Shown: in pieces, positions 5,333 to 6,548 of the stretch
How the letters are laid out: each line of letters opens with the position of its first letter
How positions within the stretch are numbered: position 1 is the stretch's first letter
DNA from: an uncultured Chloroflexota bacterium
GTDB lineage: Bacteria; Chloroflexota; Dehalococcoidia; UBA2979
Direction of reading: 5' to 3'
DNA length: 6,548 nt
Assembly: GCA_902827055.1 (NCBI GenBank)
Contig: CADEHD010000038.1
Coordinates: forward strand, 1 to 6,548
Translations under genes and position numbers: made by a program
The notes under the pieces: generated by a model
The model's database searches: none
The model's input: the letters and a program-made list of their open reading frames with translations, nothing else
What the model was told of the DNA's origin: nothing

Positions 5333-5340
5333 CCTCCTTT
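5333..5340 (-). promoter_or_regulatory. Strong ribosome binding site deciding the GTG start of the lmo0937-like gene
   Basis: AAAGGAGG on the minus strand is the closest match to the anti-Shine-Dalgarno sequence in the window. It is followed by ACGCG and then the GTG at 5327. It suggests efficient translation of a very small gene. Confidence 0.75.
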
Positions 5341-5665
5341 TGTGCCAGCGCAGCATGCGCGGACGGAGCATAGCAGCAATTTCATGCGTGGTGCGTGCCT
5401 CGCAGGCCCCGTCACGAGCCGGTCGGGGCGGCACACGCCTGGGTGGCGCCGGCGCGGGGCCTCGGATGCCCGGGAGCCCGGGGCCTCGCAAGGGCGTTCG
5501 CCCCTCTAGCCGCGCTCCCCGCCGCACGACGATGATGGAGGGAGACGCTGCCACGGACTGCGCGCGGCCCCACGCGCCGACTCGTGGTCCCGGCGGTGCA
5601 TCGAAGGGGTGGGCGCGATTCCGATGACGTGGTCGAGGCCGGTCCGCGCGCCGAGGTTCGCCAGG
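5341..5665. other. Intergenic stretch upstream of the small membrane gene and the lipoprotein, no gene seen
   Basis: About 325 bases between two divergent genes, presumably holding both promoters. I find no reliable -35/-10 pair on either strand. A small GGGC-GTTC-GCCC stem at 5492-5503 is followed by CTCTAG, not a T-run. The long minus-strand open frames across this region are an effect of high GC content; they run antisense to the lipoprotein and have Arg/Gly/Ala-rich composition. Confidence 0.5.
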
Positions 5666-6172
5666 ATGCGGTTCGCTGGAGTGGCGCTCGTCGCGGTGGC
5701 GCTCGCGGCCTCGGCGTGCGCGGCTCCCGAGGCCGAGTCGCGCTCGGCCGCACCGCGTGCCACCCGAGTACCCCTCGAGTCCTACTTCGTCGCGCCCGAG
5801 GCCACGCGCACGGTGCCCCTCGTGAGTGCGCCCGTGAGCACCCCCGTGCCAATGGTGCTGCGGCCCCCTTCGGCTGGATTCGCGGCCTATCCCCTCGAGT
5901 TCCTGTCCGCCGAGGGCGCCGCGCCGGGTCGGCGCGCGTCTGCCTCGGTACGAACGCTTCCCGGTGCCTCCTGCTGGATGGTCTACACGCCTCCCACGGG
6001 CACGGTGAGCGGCGTGCTGGCGCTGGAGGACCCGGTCACCGCATCCGACGGCGGGCTCGTCTCCTGGCAGTGGCAGGTCGCCCTCGGTACGCCCGCTGGA
6101 TTCGCCAGCCTCGATGTCACGTGCAACGACCTCAAGGCGCGGGAGTGGATCTGGATCCAGCTCCCGCCGTAA
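5666..6172 (+). CDS. Secreted lipoprotein with C-terminal Ig-like domain, unknown function
   Basis: 168 residues from the ATG at 5666. The N-terminus M-R-F-A-G-V-A-L-V-A-V-A-L-A-A-S-A-C is a short lipoprotein signal peptide. The lipobox is A-S-A-C with Cys18 as the lipidated residue; Ala at -3 is weaker than the usual Leu. A Ser/Pro/Ala-rich linker follows. The C-terminal 70 residues or so look like an Ig-like beta-sandwich of the kind found in cell-surface proteins of Chloroflexota and Actinomycetota. They contain L-P-G-A-S-C-W-M-V-Y-T-P-P-T-G, then a G-L-V-S-W-Q-W-Q-V strand, then T-P-A-G-F-A-S-L-D-V-T-C, with two Cys placed for a disulfide. I prefer the 5666 start because GAGG (5653-5656) lies nine bases upstream and the signal peptide then begins correctly. 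The frame is open back to a GTG at 5609 and an ATG at 5624, which would add an unlikely Arg-rich leader. The ligand or role is unknown. Confidence 0.72.
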   Translation: MRFAGVALVAVALAASACAAPEAESRSAAPRATRVPLESYFVAPEATRTVPLVSAPVSTPVPMVLRPPSAGFAAYPLEFLSAEGAAPGRRASASVRTLPGASCWMVYTPPTGTVSGVLALEDPVTASDGGLVSWQWQVALGTPAGFASLDVTCNDLKAREWIWIQLPP

Positions 6173-6360
6173 TCGGCTGACTTCCGTTCCGCGCCTCTCC
6201 TCGGCGACTCGCTTTGCCGTTCGCTGGTTCCGCTCGTGCGGTGAGCCGCGTGTTATGTCCATTCGAGCCTCTTCGCCCCCCGCCGCGGCGAATCCGGCGC
6301 GGGCACTCGTGCGTCGAGCCTGACACTTCAGACTCGGGGTTCCCCTACCGAATCTCATAC

Positions 6361-6367
6361 GAGGGGG
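6361..6367 (+). promoter_or_regulatory. Ribosome binding site for the gene at 6373
   Basis: GAGGGGG lies five bases before the ATG at 6373 and fixes the start of the truncated gene. A CTGACA at 6320-6325 resembles a -35 box but has no -10 at a suitable distance. Confidence 0.5.
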
Positions 6368-6372
6368 TATCC

Positions 6373-6548
6373 ATGACCAGTGCTGTCCTCGTACTTGCCA
6401 CGGCCTTACTGGTCGGTGGCTGCGCGGCCCTCCTCGTCCGCGCCCGCGAGCGCAAGCACCGGGTCCTCCGGGATGAACTCACCGCGACACGGTCGCGACT
6501 CCACGCGGGACTCGCCCACGGGGCTGTTGCGCTGCTCGCGGTCTCCCG
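6373..6548 (+). CDS. N-terminus of a membrane-anchored protein, 3' end outside the window
   Basis: 58 residues are visible before the window ends. One hydrophobic segment at about residues 4-22 (V-L-V-L-A-T-A-L-L-V-G-G) is followed by a highly charged, helix-prone stretch, R-A-R-E-R-K-H-R-V-L-R-D-E-L. Next comes T-R-S-R-L-H-A-G-L-A-H-G-A-V-A-L-L-A-V. A single membrane anchor followed by a coiled-coil-like helix is compatible with a sensor kinase, a PAS or GGDEF protein, or an RmuC-like protein, but no diagnostic domain is reached and I do not assign one. The start is supported by the GAGGGGG site. Confidence 0.6.
   Translation, partial: MTSAVLVLATALLVGGCAALLVRARERKHRVLRDELTATRSRLHAGLAHGAVALLAVS

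Noticed and set aside
5492..5503. GGGC-GTTC-GCCC stem as a terminator
   Set aside because: It has only four pairs and no T-run, and it lies upstream of a plus-strand gene and well upstream of the minus-strand one. Such stems are common by chance at this GC content.
5300..6358. Minus-strand open frame of 352 codons over the lipoprotein
   Set aside because: It is Arg/Gly-rich low-complexity sequence antisense to a gene with a signal peptide and Ig-like domain, and it also overlaps the lmo0937-like gene start.
1..6548. CRISPR array, insertion sequence, integrase, toxin-antitoxin or defence genes
   Set aside because: I looked for regularly spaced repeats, terminal inverted repeats, and transposase, integrase or nuclease motifs on both strands and found none. 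The tRNA has no adjacent integrase or repeated 3' end that would suggest an integrated element.

Overview
This is a GC-rich bacterial window with dense coding and short intergenic gaps, ordinary housekeeping and metabolic in character. My best guess for the host is a high-GC Chloroflexota (Dehalococcoidia-like) or a similar high-GC environmental lineage. The hints are the Ig-like 'PGA..C' domain in the lipoprotein, the style of the acyl-CoA enzymes and strong GC preference at third codon positions. No gene here is diagnostic, so this is inference only.

Layout. (1) 2-418 (+): the 3' part of a prepilin leader peptidase with both catalytic aspartates, cut by the window start. (2) 456-1265 (-): a complete alpha/beta hydrolase, convergent with the first gene. 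(3) 1463-2299 (+): a crotonase/enoyl-CoA hydratase-fold protein without the usual pair of catalytic glutamates. (4) 2365-2664 (+): a 99-residue protein with three predicted membrane segments. (5) 2701-2736: a long hairpin in the convergent gap. (6) 2754-3695 and 3745-4686 (-): two tandem 313-residue short-chain dehydrogenases (SDRs) resembling the hydroxyacyl-CoA dehydrogenase part of type-2 multifunctional enzyme. They are clearly duplicates of each other and are preceded by a good sigma70-like promoter. (7) 5014-5087 (+): tRNA-Gln(UUG) with encoded CCA. (8) 5178-5327 (-): a 49-residue membrane protein of the lmo0937 type with a near-perfect Shine-Dalgarno. (9) 5666-6172 (+): a secreted lipoprotein with an Ig-like domain. 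(10) 6373 to the end (+): the N-terminus of a membrane-anchored protein, cut by the window end.

How the genes may work together. The crotonase-fold protein and the two MFE-2-like dehydrogenases would fit acyl-CoA (beta-oxidation-like) metabolism. They are on opposite strands, not one operon, so the link is only contextual. The prepilin peptidase, hydrolase, tRNA, small membrane protein and lipoprotein show no evident functional connection with them.

I found no CRISPR array, insertion sequence, phage gene or defence system. The most notable observation is that both tandem SDRs carry YxxxH where the family has the catalytic YxxxK, together with CAHG in place of NNAG, so the change predates the duplication or is kept by selection. 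The crotonase homologue is also altered at its catalytic positions.
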